Below, one piece after another: positions 33,795 through 45,938 of a stretch of 64,000 nucleotides of DNA (the stretch's first letter is position 1; each line of letters opens with the position of its first letter). The notes under the pieces were generated by a model. It saw only the letters and a list, made by a program, of their open reading frames with translations, was not told the DNA's origin and did not search any database. The stretch is from Dipteris shenzhenensis (Eukaryota > Polypodiophyta > Polypodiopsida > Gleicheniales): assembly GCA_047967505.1 (NCBI GenBank), contig CM106538.1, one strand, 5' to 3'. The translations under genes and the position numbers were made by a program.

Positions 33795-34880
33795 CATTGA
33801 AAATGGTGCTAGGAATGCTTGTTGCTCCAAAAACCTCTACAAACAAATCATCTCTTTACTAGCCTCTCTAACTGCAACATATTCTACTTTTGTTGTGGAA
33901 AGTCTAAAAAACTTTTGCAACCTTGAAACCTAGCTTACTACTATGCCACCTACAGGGAAAACATACCCGATGGTGCTCCTTCTTCCATCTTTATCACTTG
34001 CCATATCTGAATCAACATATCCTTGTAGATAAATTTTTGAACCTTCAAAACATAATGCATGAGTAGTTGTGCCTCTCAAAGATATGAGAATCCACTTTAT
34101 ACCCATCCAATGTTCTTTACCTAGATTGTTCATAAATTTGCTCACAACTCCCACTTCATGTGCAATATCTGGCCTTGTCCATACCATTGCATACATCAAG
34201 CTACCAATTGCCAATGCATATCGAACCCTTGCCATATAGTCAATCTCCTCCTGTGCATGGGACACATATCCTTGCATAATCTGAGATGATTAGCCAAAGG
34301 TGTAAAAATAGGTTTTGCATTCTACATTTCAAACCTTACCAATACCTTTTCAATGTACTCACTCTGATGCTATCAATTAGCAAATTTTCCTATCTCTTGT
34401 TATTCTCATGCCAAGGATTTGCTTTGTAGCACCCAAATCCTTCATTGCAAATATATTTTCCAACTTCATCTTGAGCACATTTATATCCTACATGTTAGAC
34501 CCTGTAATAAGCATGTCATCAACATACAAATAACAAGATCACATATCTATGATTGTCTAGTTTCTGAGATTAAACATACTGGCCTGAATGACATCTACTA
34601 TAACTTTGTTCTTCTATAAACCTATCAACTTCAAATACCATTGCCTTGGAGCTTGCTTTAAACCATACAAAATTTTCTTCAACATGCATACCAATTCCTC
34701 CTTTCGTTTGACCTCGTATCCCTATGGTTGCTGCATATAAATCTCTTTATCCAATATCTCCATGAAGAAAAATTGTCTTCACATCTGACTGTTCAAGATG
34801 CAAGTCCTCTACAGCCACACAAGACTCAAAATAGTTCTTATTGAAGTCATTTTAACAATAGTTTAGAGTATTTATCAAGG
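33795..34880 (-). pseudogene. copia reverse transcriptase and RNase H (remnant 2)
   Basis: The YVDD active site is intact at 34515-34526 ('YLYVDDMLITGSN'), followed by 'ENIFAMKDLGATKQILGM'. Frame 33930-34277 gives 'ALAIGSLMYAMVWTRPDIAH', 'VGVVSKFMNNLGKEHW' and the RNase H start 'LQGYVDSDMASDKDGRRSTI', with the two acidic residues of the 'D-x-D' region. Below 33930 'STTKVEYVAVREASKEMICL' continues RNase H (S-T-x-E-A-E-Y-x-A with E-A changed to K-V) and ends abruptly near 33795, where the expected D-S-Q-S-A-I block is missing. Confidence 0.88.
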
Positions 34881-35410
34881 TCTATACCTTCCTTTTGTGC
34901 AAACCCCTTTACAACAAGTCTTTCCTTGTACCTCCTTTTTCCTCCCTCTTCTTCCTTCACGTTGTAAACCCATTTATTCTACAATGTTGTTTTTCCCACA
35001 AGCAAGCAAACCAAATCCCAAGTCTGGAAAGAGTCCATTTCCTCTTTCATGCCTTACTTCCACTCCTTTTTGGATTCTACTTGCACTATGTCTTCACACG
35101 TTTCTCGTTCACCAAAATCAGTTAAGAGAACCTAATTGAAAGAAGGAGAAAATTGCTTAGGTGGTCTACTTACCCATGTAGACCTTCTTAGTACACCTAG
35201 AGGAATTTGAGGTTCTTGTTGCTATTGTTGTTCATTATCATTTTTTGCAATCTTTGAAATTTCATCTCTTGTGATTTCATTAAGAGTTATGTATTTTGTG
35301 ACTACATTTTCTTCCTTCTTTTTTTGCAAGTGATCTTTATACATAACAGTTTCATTGAATACAACATCTTTGCTCCTAATGATTTTGTTACTTTCATAAT
35401 CCCATAGACA

Positions 35411-36306
35411 TTAACTAAAATCGCTACCTCTATATCCAATAAAGATGCACTTCTTAGATTTTGCCTCAAGCTTTGTTCTCAATTCCTTATCAACATGGAC
35501 AATTTCTTCACAATTAAAAACCTTCAGAAAAGAATGGTTAACCTTTTTAGCTATCCATGCCTCTTTTGGAAGGCCACCATTCAAGGAGCTTGAAGGTGAT
35601 ATGTTTATCACAAGTAAATAGTTGTATTCACTACTTTAGCCCAAAGCTATAAGGGCAATGCTATGTGTAGTATCATGCTCCTTGCTCGCTCCATGATTTT
35701 TCAATTCATCCTCTCTGACACATGATTTTCTTATGGAATCTCTTTGCCATAGTATTCACCTCCATTATCTGATATGAGAACTTGCAACTTTTTTCCTACC
35801 TCATTCTCAGCTAAATATTTCCATTTCTTAAAAGTTTTAAAGACATTAGTTTTTTTTTAAAATGCAATAAACCCAAGTTTTTCTAGTTGCATCATCAATA
35901 AAAGTCACATAATAGTGAGAACACCAAGTGATGAAACATCAATAAGGCCCCATACATCTATATGCATAAGCTCTAACTTTTCTCTATTCTTTTGTCTCCA
36001 AACTTTGAGAAATTTGACTCTCTTTTGTTTTCCATTAACATAGTTCTCACAAAAATCCAAATCAACCTGCTTCAAATATGGCAATAACTTTCTTAAGTGT
36101 AGAGTTTGCATCCCCTTTGCACTCATGTGTCCAAGCCTATGATGCCACATATATTTATTTTCTCCTGTAGAAGCTATAAAGGAGTAATCATTACTGGTAC
36201 ATAAATAATACATACCTACCTTGGGTTCTTTTGTTATTCCCTTTGACACTTTCGTGACCTTCCACAAATTTTCTACAAATGTGGTTGTGCAACCTTCATC
36301 ATCCAA
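35411..36306 (-). pseudogene. copia integrase (remnant 2)
   Basis: Frame 35905-36306 contains the pre-integrase zinc domain ('WHHRLGHMSAKGMQTLHL', then 'FCENYVNGKQKRVKF'; the second zinc Cys of the C-x2-C pair is changed to Tyr) and the first catalytic Asp ('LELMHIDVWGLIDVSSLG'). Frame 35411-35611 is the end of the core: 'KVNHSFLKVFNCEEIVHVD' and 'LEAKSKKCIFIGYRGSDFS'. The middle (35612-35904), where the second Asp and Glu lie, is broken. Confidence 0.85.
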
Positions 36307-36449
36307 TTGTCCTATTCAGATTAAGTTTCTTCTCAAATCAAGAACATGTCTTACCTCCTTTAGTAACCATTGGTTTCCATTTTGCAATTTTATTAGCACC
36401 TTGCCCTTCCCAACAACCTTTAATGCTTCAACATCACCTAAATGAACTT

Positions 36450-37360
36450 CTCTAAAATCACCTTGAACATAGTCTTGAAAAGATTTCTTATGAGTGTAGC
36501 ATGAAATGAAGCCCCTAAGTCCGCATCAATGATAGTATCCAATGAAGGAATTAAGGCATCTTGCAACACAGTACCTGCTACATTCTCTTTTTGTCCATCT
36601 CCTTCCTTTTCCTTTCACAATTAATAGTTTTTTTAAAGGTGTCCTTTCTTCCCATAATGCGAGCATTTTAGCTTATGTTTGAATTTGGATCTACTTCTTC
36701 TTGACTTGTCATGATGTCCTAGGCTCTTTCCTCTCTCCCTTTCTCTTCCCCTCTTCTCAAGAGTCAAAGCATTACCTGATGTTTCACTTGTGCCTTTCTG
36801 TCACATTTCCTCACTAAGAAGAACACCAATAACCTCATCAAACTTTAAAGTGTTTGACCCAAAAACAGAGTTACTCATAGCCAAGTCATCCCAACTTTCT
36901 GGAAATGAGCACAAAATCAAGAGAGATCAAACCTCATCATCAAAGTTTATTCCTACAAACCTTAGTTGGCTTATATTTGTATTGAACTAATTCAAATGAT
37001 CGGCAACAATAGACCCACCTTTTGACATCTTCAGATTGAATACATGCATCATAAGAAATATCTTGTTAGAATTTGATGGCTTTTTATACAATGTATCCAA
37101 CGTGTTGCTCAAGTCCTTTGTTGTTTTCTGTCCAAGAACGCTAGAAGACACAAATGCTGCCAAATATAATTATATCATTCCTAGTTCCTTTCTATCAAGA
37201 ACCTACTTTTTAGCTAACATACTCATCACAACATTTTTTGTATCCCACCTAATGGCAAGAAAAGGTCCTTCTTGTATAGATTATCCATGCTAGTAGTTCT
37301 TGCCATCGAAGTTCTCAGTTTTGAACTTTCCTTATTTCGTCATTGCTCGCACAAAGTAGG
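36450..37360 (-). pseudogene. copia gag and protease (remnant 2)
   Basis: From about 37345 the minus strand reads 'FKTENFDGKNY' (typical gag start), 'AAFVSSSVLGQKTTKDLSNT', 'MMHVFNLKMSKGGSIVADHL' and, near 36900, 'FDDEVRSLLILCSFPESWDD'. A damaged zinc knuckle 'CSHYGKKGHLKKNY' (expected C-x2-C-x4-H-x4-C; two cysteines now Tyr) is near 36640. The protease motif appears as 'DADLGASFHAT' near 36520, a broken D-S-G-A-S-x-H. Confidence 0.8.
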
Positions 37361-37402
37361 AACCTCCTTCGAAACAAGTCACTAGATTTTGTTTAAATAA
37401 AT

Positions 37403-37414
37403 GCTCTAATACTA
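37403..37414 (-). promoter_or_regulatory. Primer-binding site of copia remnant 2
   Basis: Read on the minus strand this is 'tagtattagagc', two changes from the initiator tRNA-Met complement TGGTATCAGAGC, and it sits about 60 bases before the gag start. The sequence from 37415 to about 37690 is then the end of the 5' LTR; its outer border is not clear. Confidence 0.65.
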
Positions 37415-37764
37415 TTTATTAGGAGCAACATGACAATAGAGAAACAATGTGAGTAGAACATGTAAAATACACAATACAAAAATCACACAAAATGGAATAG
37501 AAAGAGAGACACCAATATATGTGTTTTACCTAGTGTGGGATAAGCTAGTCATATATTTCTCCTATCTAGCACCTGAGACCCATCCTCACATGGTGAGTTA
37601 TTTCGCGCCCGTCTTGCAGTGATAACCTAGCCATCCACCCATCGTCCATTCGCCCTAAACAATTCTGTTACATCGAGAAAGACTTGGAGAGTGTTAAGGT
37701 AACCATCTCTTCCTCCCTTTGGATTTTCGTCAAAGTTTTTCATCCATCAAGTTTCCTCCACCAC

Positions 37765-37872
37765 CATCCCCTCCATTCCCCCCTCCCCCTTCACCCCCCC
37801 CCCCCCCCCTCCATCCCCTCCATCCCCCCCCCCCCTTCACCCACCCACCCACCAAGCCCCCCCCCCCCCTCC
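37765..37872. repeat. Poly-C tracts in a CT-rich block
   Basis: Several uninterrupted C runs of 9 to about 17 bases (near 37795, 37829 and 37859) alternate with 'tccatcccctccatc' and 'acccacccacccacc'. The complementary strand has G runs suited to G-quadruplexes and the C strand to i-motifs. Such tracts are also prone to sequencing error, so run lengths are uncertain. Confidence 0.9.
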
Positions 37873-37919
37873 ATAAATTAAGTTGACTCTGATTTAAAGT
37901 CCACTCTATGCATTCATAG

Positions 37920-40900
37920 AGTCACAACCCCCCTCATATGCATTACATTGAAATAAAGCTGACAACTAAGTGCTAAGTCCATTTTTTTCTATATACATTT
38001 TATATCATGTACTATTTGTTGTATTCCACTTGTTGTATCATGCACTACATGTTATTAACACACGGATTTTGTATATGCAAAAATTATATTTGATTTCAAA
38101 CTACTACACAGTTTTTTCTTCAAGATGGAAGGTTCTGTTGGCTCTAAGCATAAGCATTCATTAACATTGAAACAACGCAAGCAAGTCAACCAAGCACTTC
38201 GAGAGAAAATGCTAGAGCAAATAAATAGCCCATGACAATACAATTCAAGCATCAATAAAGATTGGAGATGACGGTGGTCAGATGAGAGTGAATGAAGATG
38301 GCACCCAAGCAACAAGATATAAGATACAAGTCGTATATCCACATCTTTCCTACTATGTGAGACACACCCTTATCTTACAACTTTGACTAGAGTTTAGTGC
38401 AAGTGTGGTCATGGGGTTGGGCACTTGCTTGCTTTTTCCTTATTGCCTAGGTGCCTTTTGATGTAGCCCTCTTGGAGCTGGTAGCTTGGTGGATGTTGCT
38501 TTGGTGTGGAAATTTGAGGAATTTTGTGTAGGAATCCAACGACCAACTTGGCTTGTGAGATCATCTTTGTCATCTGGGCCATTTAGGCATGGCAACTTGA
38601 TCCAGGTCTCATCATGTGTTGGGTGCAACCCCAACAACTTCTTGAGTTCTCCAAAGTCTACAATTAATCCTACAGGCTAGAATTTTTTGTATGTAACCTA
38701 GCATTCTCCTTCTACAATAGGGTGAGCTCTTCTAAAGAGGCCAAAGCTACTGCTTCAATGAGTGTGGACTAGAGTTCCATAATTATTTTCCTTGTTGCTC
38801 TTACTTGTATGTACTTCTGTGAGCTCATCTTTGGTAGTCTGCATGAAATTTTGATTTTATTATAGTTAATGGCCAAAGATCTCCAGGCAATGGATGAGAA
38901 GGAAGGGGTTAAGCAATCTATCAGAAGGAGGAGGTGCACACGATGGGATGTGACTAGATGCAAGATGGTAATAGAGCATGCAGAGATGAGATCAAAGCTT
39001 GAAATGAACTTGGATTTGGCAACCACTTGCAAGTGCACATTAACACTCCTAGAAAACATATCTAGCCAATCAATGAGTTCATTGTCTTACCATCTACCAA
39101 TTTCTCTAGCCACATACATCTAGAGATTGTTCACGACACTCTTCTTTAACCCTATGAAGTCTTATAAGAATCTAAAGAATAGTTGGAACTTTATGTCAAC
39201 CATTTTATTGATGAAGTGTCCCTATGATGAAGAATGGATGTCTTCTTGATAGAATCATGGAAATGCTCATTACTAGAGAGTTGTGGACTCTTTGGGCCTG
39301 ATGATAAAATTAACTATTCACAGTCTTCTTTTCTCACCCCTTGATTAGCTATAAACAATGCTTGATATTCAATGTGTGTGCTCAATGCTTAGACATAAAA
39401 CACATATTTCATTAATTTTGGACTCATATGTCTACTTTTGGACTAATCCCAAAAATACTTCCCAAATGAAAAGTTTACTTTATGAAAATCTCACTCGAGA
39501 ATTGAAAGTTCACTTTTTGGCACTGTCATTTCCACATAATAAATTTCACAATTTGTCTCTATAATGTGCACTACTAATGCAAAAACTACGATTAAATCCT
39601 ACTTTTGTACTTCTTGTTTTTAAGAATCCTATTCATGTTTTTAAAAAATCATTAGTTATTAATTTATATCCATGAAAAATCACTTACAAAATAAAGGCTT
39701 ATTAATATAATTTAATCCAAAAGAATGCACTTAAAGTTTAATGTAGAAAACTATAACACTCTTGAAGTTTCAAAAAATTAAAAGGTTTAAATAGACAAGA
39801 GACATGGAAGATTGTAAAGAAGATAATGCTAAACCAAAAGAACGAGGTCACGTCAAGATGCCTTTGCACAGGACAGGTTGCAGGACGATAGGAGGAGAAT
39901 GCACTTTATAGGGCAGCAAGATGAGGATGCACTATTTGCAAGATGGGAGGTGAACAAATTCAAAATGTGAGTGTGGATATAAATTTTTTTAGCTGCCATG
40001 ACCTCCCCCCTCCGGTGATACACATCAGCAAAATTGGATATACTAGTTGCCCTCAAGAAAGTGCAATGTGGCCCAAATTTCTTCAAAATCAAAGGGCATA
40101 CTATCTTTAATGCTATATATTATGAAATAAAATGACCTTTGACATGCTTATGAGCCATATAGCAAGCAAGTGCATGGAAAAAGAACCAATACAAAAGTTT
40201 AAAGTGTTGAAATTTTTAAAGATCTTTGCACATGCAAAAATTGCACATTTTCAAATTGTTCCATTCTAGGGTGAATCTAGATACCAATATCACCAACTAT
40301 TAATGCTTTAAGACAACTATGCAGGAGTTCTACTAGTTTGGATTCTGAAATTTCAATCCATTTTGGTTTTCAACAAATTAAGAAAAAGTATGGAGTGTGT
40401 CCCTGAGTGGGTGTGGAAAAATTTAGCACAACATTGAAGGCCCCTTAAACCACACCTAATATTCTCAATTAGGTTTATCCTTGGGTTGAGGAAAATCTCA
40501 CGTGGTGTAGTTTTGAATGATTACTTGGTTGCATGTATATGCAGAACAAAATTTTGATGTTTTTGACTTAATTGTTAAATCCTATACTCTTCTAGATACA
40601 TGCTTCACCTGCAACATAGCACTTCTAATGCTTTGACGATCGTGTTTTCCAAATATTTATTTCATATTTTTTTGGTCTCATGTTTAAGATTAAAATGTTT
40701 AATACAACTTGAAGATAAAGTTTTTCAAATTCCATTGAGCAATGCATGGGTTATGGGTCAGGCAAGATACCTATATATAAAAAATGGCTTGAAACTTTGA
40801 AAAAATGGCTACACCCAAGCAAACATTGACCCTTCTACTTGACCAACCTACACGTTAAGGTCAACTTGGTCAAAACCCACCTTCTTTGATGGCAAGAGAT

Positions 40901-41300
40901 TGGCACAATGCTTGGATAGCAAATGGAGAGGATCCTCCACTAGGTATGAAGAGGCATTTGATCTTTCATGAGCTTCCTTATTGCGGTCAATTATACAGAT
41001 CAATCATCTCTTGAACCCCATGCATATCTTCAAGGATATGGGAGCTTCTATTTGGGCACATTTGGTTGGTGAGAAAGACACAAGGCCAGTATGATAAGAC
41101 TTAAGGAAAATAGATAGTTATGGTCGTAAATGTGTAGTAGCAAAGTAGTTCTCCTGAAAGCACCATGGATATTTTCCAAGAGAGAGGCGGTAACAATCTA
41201 GAAGAATATTACCTCTTTCAAGGCACCAATAAGACACTTGCATTGCTTGAAAGGAGCATTTAGGAAGGACAATAAGCTGAGTGGCCTCAAGTCCCAAAAT
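37920..41300. other. Non-coding or unassigned stretch
   Basis: No recognisable domain on either strand. Small frames near 38125 and 38869 are charged and coding-like for 35-85 residues, but resemble no family I know and have no companion exons. Otherwise AT-rich sequence. Confidence 0.4.
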
Positions 41301-41336
41301 TGGCACAAGTTCTTATAGGTATGCAACAATGTTTCA

Positions 41337-41433
41337 TATATATATATATGTCTATGTGTGTCTGTGTGTGTGTGTGTGTATATAGACATATATATGTGTA
41401 CATACACGTACATACACACACACACACACATGC
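41337..41433. repeat. TA/TG/CA compound microsatellite, partly palindromic
   Basis: A TA run (about 41337-41350), then TG repeats to about 41380, then 'tatatagacatatatatgtg', then CA repeats to 41430. The TG and CA blocks are mutually complementary and could pair across the central TA-rich part. Confidence 0.9.
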
Positions 41434-41823
41434 CTATTTTGTGTTGGCGAGACTATCTAGACCTTGGGTTTTTTTCATGATATACATCTGATAGAGAATT
41501 GAATGTTATGTAATGGGAGCCCAAGCATCATGATTGATGATATTTGCATACGGAGTCATATATTTTATGTATTGGTGGGAGCCTATGGATGATAATAAAA
41601 GGATACACCTTTTATGTTCCTTATACGAACAAAAATTCCAAAATACAATGCGGGATTGTCTTAAGAGTCCTCATAAGAATATTTGGCTTTCATATTAAAA
41701 ATACGCGAAATTTAGAGGATTATTCATGCAAATTGTACGTGACAAGTACATAGAAGTGCTCACCTAGAAATGAAAAGACGTGCAAAAATGAACTGACTTG
41801 GTCGGGACTGGGCATGAAGTGGC

Positions 41824-41831
41824 TATATAAA
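41824..41831 (+). promoter_or_regulatory. Isolated TATA-like box
   Basis: TATATAAA in the context 'gtggctatataaacctcc', followed by a CT-rich leader-like stretch ('gcatcttcttcttagg'). No long frame follows on the plus strand, so it may belong to a decayed LTR or a lost gene. Confidence 0.3.
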
Positions 41832-42230
41832 CCTCCTACATGCCATAGCTTCTCAGAATGCATCTTCTTCTTAGGTTGGAGCACGATACATATACTTTTA
41901 GCTCTCTCTGCACTTAGCCATCCGATAGTCTTCTCTTGCTATAGCTAGAGCCAAGTGGCTACGCATAGGTAGTAGGGGAAATCATATACGATGTGAAAAT
42001 GTTGAATATTTTAGTCATACCTAGATATTTGAGGATCACTGAAAGCAACTGGTAAAACCAGGACCTCAAGCATGTTGCGGAGGACATTATCCTAAAAGCC
42101 ACGGATAACTATACTGAACAAGAACTTTGTGGTAAGAGGTGATAACCGCAATCGCCATTGTGATTGCTTAGTACTAGCCTGCTCTTTTGAATCTATCTTC
42201 ATGTCTCACGTAACTTACAAACTCTTGATC

Positions 42231-42252
42231 ATGGCTTCTACGTAGAAGCCAT
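42231..42252. repeat. Perfect 22-bp palindrome
   Basis: Left half 'atggcttctac' is followed with no spacer by its exact reverse complement 'gtagaagccat'. It lies in a stretch (about 42000-43250) less AT-rich than its surroundings and containing several CpG, in which I recognise no gene. Confidence 0.9.
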
Positions 42253-44129
42253 CGTGATAATTGCCGCCGTTAGCAACAATAACACTTCTCGGTGGAGATC
42301 CCTTGCGATGACAGCTTGATGCATGCCCAATTAAGAGCATTACCAGTAAGGAGAAGCGCCATCTTATACGTAGCTTTGTGTGCTAACACACGGTTCTTAC
42401 ACAGCTTTCTTCTTTTTACCTCCTAGCTGATAGCGTGCTGGTGGTTTTCCTTCTTGCACTAAGAGTAGAAAATTGATATTATGGACTGCACAAATGCTTG
42501 ACACGGTGATAGTAGGAGTCTTCTTACGCAATGGAGTTATAGATCACCCTTATCACAAGTTGATGTAAGCTTCAAGCAAACCGGTCGACTTACAATCAAT
42601 AGGTAACATGGAGTCTCCATTTTGTAACGTTTCATGATACCTTTTACTACACCACAAGTAACTCTGTGTCTAACGTAGTGGATCATGTGCCAAATCAGTT
42701 GTGCGACTGAATGAATTGTTTGACAGCAGACTTTTTTCGGCCTTGAATTTAAGTGCAAGTAGCTACTATGCCCAGAATTGGCCACCTCTATCATACTACA
42801 AGGTTAGCACTTTCTACTACCTCCCATACATAAAGATCATATGGACAAGTTGCAATAATAGCATGGGAGACTAGATGCATTACGCAGTCTAGACCTCCTT
42901 AGTTACTGAAAGAAGGACTATACCATGATAGCATTACCTCTGCTCAAGTACATGAAAGCTAACTTTTTTTGTGCCAAGTGATTTATACCCGTATTCATCA
43001 TCGGGTCAATAGTTGCAATGCTCATCAAGATTGGTGCTCTCAACCAAGTTAGTAATATGGGCACTCTCATGAGATACAATCATCATGACTGGTTTTTACA
43101 CAACAAACTCGCATTATGATCCAACATTTCTAGATGACATATATGGACTTTTGTGTGCTTGTTTGACAAAGTAATAATAGAGGGTGAATAGTGACGACCA
43201 TCATGTATCTTTGTATACAAAGGTGGAATTGACGAACTGAGCAGAGATACTTGAACCTTTTCTAGGTATTGAATAATATTTACATATGCTTTGTGGTCCT
43301 TCCATGCTTAGGACTCTATGGGGTGACTCTCATAAACACAATGGCTCTAGATTTTTATTTATTTTCTTGGCAAGAATGGCCCATCATAGTGTGTGTGATT
43401 GGAAGAATGAACAAATCACTTTCAAAATACCTTCACTATATAAATTAAAGTTAGAAGCATACAACCATCCTCCTTGAAGGACACAAATCTCAACTTATAT
43501 AGGAATTTATGGCTCCTTCTTTGTAAAATTATTCTACCATGTGCTATAGTATGTATGATTATGTGGGTAATTAGTAACCTTCAGCCTTGGAAAATACCTT
43601 GCAAATATGTGGTATAATAGTTCTGTCAGCCACTTATTTTGGGGTAACTGATGAAATTATGTTTCAGAAAGGAGGAGATAGCTTTAACCATACACATGGA
43701 GCATTTGGAAACCTGTGAATCAACCTATGGGGTGCCACACGATGCCCCACCATCCAAGGTCAATAGAATTTGCTAACGATAAATGACTTATGATGTTGGG
43801 ACATCGATAACAAGTGGAGCTATGCTTTGAAGCCTGTAGTCCCACAATTAAGGTTTTTGGTTCTAACTTGTCCTTGTTGTGGATGGATGTAGGTGAGTGG
43901 AGCTCCTTCAATATCATTCGGTATTTATAATTTAGAAAATTGAATATATTTTCAATCCCTCCGTGTAAAAATTATCTTGTCCCGTATTGTCTTGATTGAT
44001 AAGTCTAAGATGGATAATGTTTGTCTTAAAATGCACACACATGCTTGAACATCTCTCTAATGATTGCATGCATTACTATAACTATGAATGTGAATTGCTA
44101 TAACTCTTTCGTTGCCTGGATAGTTTTAT

Positions 44130-44650
44130 TCTCCGAGTTACAATGAAAGGATGTTTATCAAAAGATGTTAGAAAATCTATCTATAGGATCAGTGGTATTG
44201 TGAGGTATGCTTACCATCATACCCACTTCTATTTTATTTAATTTTAAATGATGCATAATTTTTGAATATTTTATAGGTACATGAAATAGATGGATCTCCC
44301 AAAAAGAGATCTCTTTATCGAGCATTGAGAAGCCTAGGTGGACTCCATTGAAGCTATGTGCTTTCTCATCGAGAAGGCTAGGCTAGACTCCATCAAAGTT
44401 GTGTGCTTGCTTGAGAAGCACTTTTACTCAAGCATTATAATGACTCAAGTGCACTTGCTTATGCACATAGTATAGGAGGTCACCATTGCAGGAACAACTC
44501 ATAGTCTTTGGATGTTTTTCCTCAAGCAGTTTATGAAAAGTTTAAAGGGATATGTAAGGAAAAAAAGTAAGGCCCAAGAGAAGCATGGTAGAGGGTTGGC
44601 TTGTGCAAGAGCCACTGGGATATGTCTCCGAGTTTCTTGCATCCATGCAT
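44130..44650 (+). pseudogene. DUF4218-like segment of a CACTA transposase
   Basis: 'KDVRKSIYRISGIV' near 44170 is followed by a likely intron ('gtatgcttac' to 'tttatag', about 44215-44277). Then comes 'KHFYSSIIMTQVHLLMHIV' (44418-44475), matching the family's (F/Y)-P-P-S-F-F-D-x-M-x-H-L-x-x-H-L block. 'MFFLKQFMKSLKGYVRKK' (44510-44565) matches P-x-E-R-Y-M-x-x-L-K-x-Y-V-R-N. The segment ends with 'ACARATGICLRVSC', similar to the A-x-E-A-x-x-F-C-S block. At least two stops interrupt it. The family role is in transposition of CACTA elements; the biochemical function of this domain is not established. Confidence 0.7.
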
Positions 44651-45109
44651 TCTAATATGCTAGATTCTTGGCATAATAAGGATGATGATCGTATCATTGT
44701 CGAGGTTGCTTAAGGAAAAGGGATTCAAAGAAAGATTGGCAAAGAGATGGAGAAATTCAACAAGTTTTATATCCTCAATAGCAAGGACATGTAAACGTGG
44801 ATCTAGAGATATGAAGAGGCAAAAATAGAAAGAGGAAATGTGAGGAGATTTAGAGCCTTTTGCAGAGGCAATCGCAACCATATCCACAAGACCTTGCTCT
44901 TCTCCTAAAATACATGTCACATGATTGGCTTCAACAAGCTCTTTGTAATTTCAAAGGTGATGGAGAGATAGCAACCCAACAAGAGTGGGGGTTTGCATGA
45001 GGAAGTGATCTACATGTGTTAGGTTCTTACTTTTTTATTTACTTTATTTAATCATGACCACAATCTCTATAAAATGGAACCTCATTGTCTTAATTGTTTT
45101 TTTTTGCAG

Positions 45110-45938
45110 TATAAAAAGTACAATGTGGAACACAATGATTCAAAGAGAGCCATGCTTGATTGTGAAATCATGAAAATTTTTATACAAGATAGCCAGTAAG
45201 TGCATCACATACCAATCTCCTTTCCTCATAATTAGATTATTGTGGAACCATATGCAAAATCTCTAAAGTTGGATTTAGACTATTTAGTATTTTTATTCTT
45301 GATGTAAAATGGTTTAGAGCTATCTACAATGGTCCCAATGCTACAGTCAAGAAAGATAGTAGTAGTTTTTTTGCCATAGACTCCAAATACTAGACCAATG
45401 AAAGTGATACTTTTGTTCTTCCCAAATGATATGAACAGGTATTATGTATTTATTTTTAAATAATCAAAACATGAATATGTTCATACTTAAGCATAAATCA
45501 ATATAATCAATGGCATTTTAACCTTGAACATAGGTGGTCTTTCATCTAGATCATTTTGATCCAAGATGGTGGCATGTGTTCCAAGTTTCTCCTCGAAGTA
45601 AACCAAATTTCAAAGATAGGGATGTGGATACAGAGATGCAAATGAATCCAATTGATCCCAATGGATCTATAGAAGAAGATGAAGACCATGATATGGACCA
45701 AGAAGAAGTTGGAAATAACAACATTGTAATAAAGGAAGGTGAAGATCATGACATTGGGGAAGATAAGGATCTTGTATCACCTAATATTATTGAAGAGGAT
45801 GAATTAGAGGAGCAAGGATTAGGTAGTTATATAGATTATGATGATATAGGTGAGCTGAGCGTAGAACTAGAGATAGAATTATTTGGCATGATGGACTTGG
45901 CCAAAGACACAGCATTTGATGTAAATGCCAGTAATTGA
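45110..45938 (+). pseudogene. DUF4216-like segment and acidic tail of a CACTA transposase
   Basis: 'YNVEHNDSKRAMLDCEIMKI' (45118-45180) resembles the section joining DUF4218 to DUF4216. 'WFXAIYNGPNATVKKDSS' and 'DTFVLPNDMNR' (45308-45438, X marking a stop) precede a well-formed intron with 'gtattatg' donor at 45440 and 'aacatag' acceptor ending near 45534. The next exon starts with the W-W-x-V-x-x-x-x-P-R landmark ('PRWWHVFQVSPRS') and runs open for about 130 codons into a strongly acidic tail ending at 45938. The unbroken last exon suggests this piece decayed less than the domain upstream. Confidence 0.65.

Larger units (their letters stand above)
33795..37414 (-). mobile_element. Ty1/copia LTR retrotransposon remnant 2
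   Basis: Minus-strand order from 37414: primer-binding site, gag, protease, integrase, reverse transcriptase, RNase H. The RNase H stops matching at about 33795, where unrelated sequence begins, so the 3' end and 3' LTR are missing. The sequence above 37415 should be the end of the 5' LTR. The domains are broken by many stops and frameshifts. Confidence 0.88.
44130..45938 (+). mobile_element. CACTA (En/Spm) transposon remnant
   Basis: DUF4218-like and DUF4216-like segments, which together follow the TNP2 transposase domain in plant CACTA elements, occur in the right order on the plus strand. The upstream transposase core is not recognisable, and I cannot place CACTA/TAGTG termini, so borders are unknown. 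The remnant lies about 1 kb upstream of the MRS2-like fragment in the same orientation. Confidence 0.7.

Noticed and set aside
33246-33862. Long overlapping frames on both strands as possible host genes
   Set aside because: No family resemblance, low-complexity repeats at one end, and both strands open, which suggests chance in a less AT-rich region.
38055-38342. 95-codon minus frame and overlapping short plus frame
   Set aside because: Neither resembles a known family and there is no supporting splice or promoter context.
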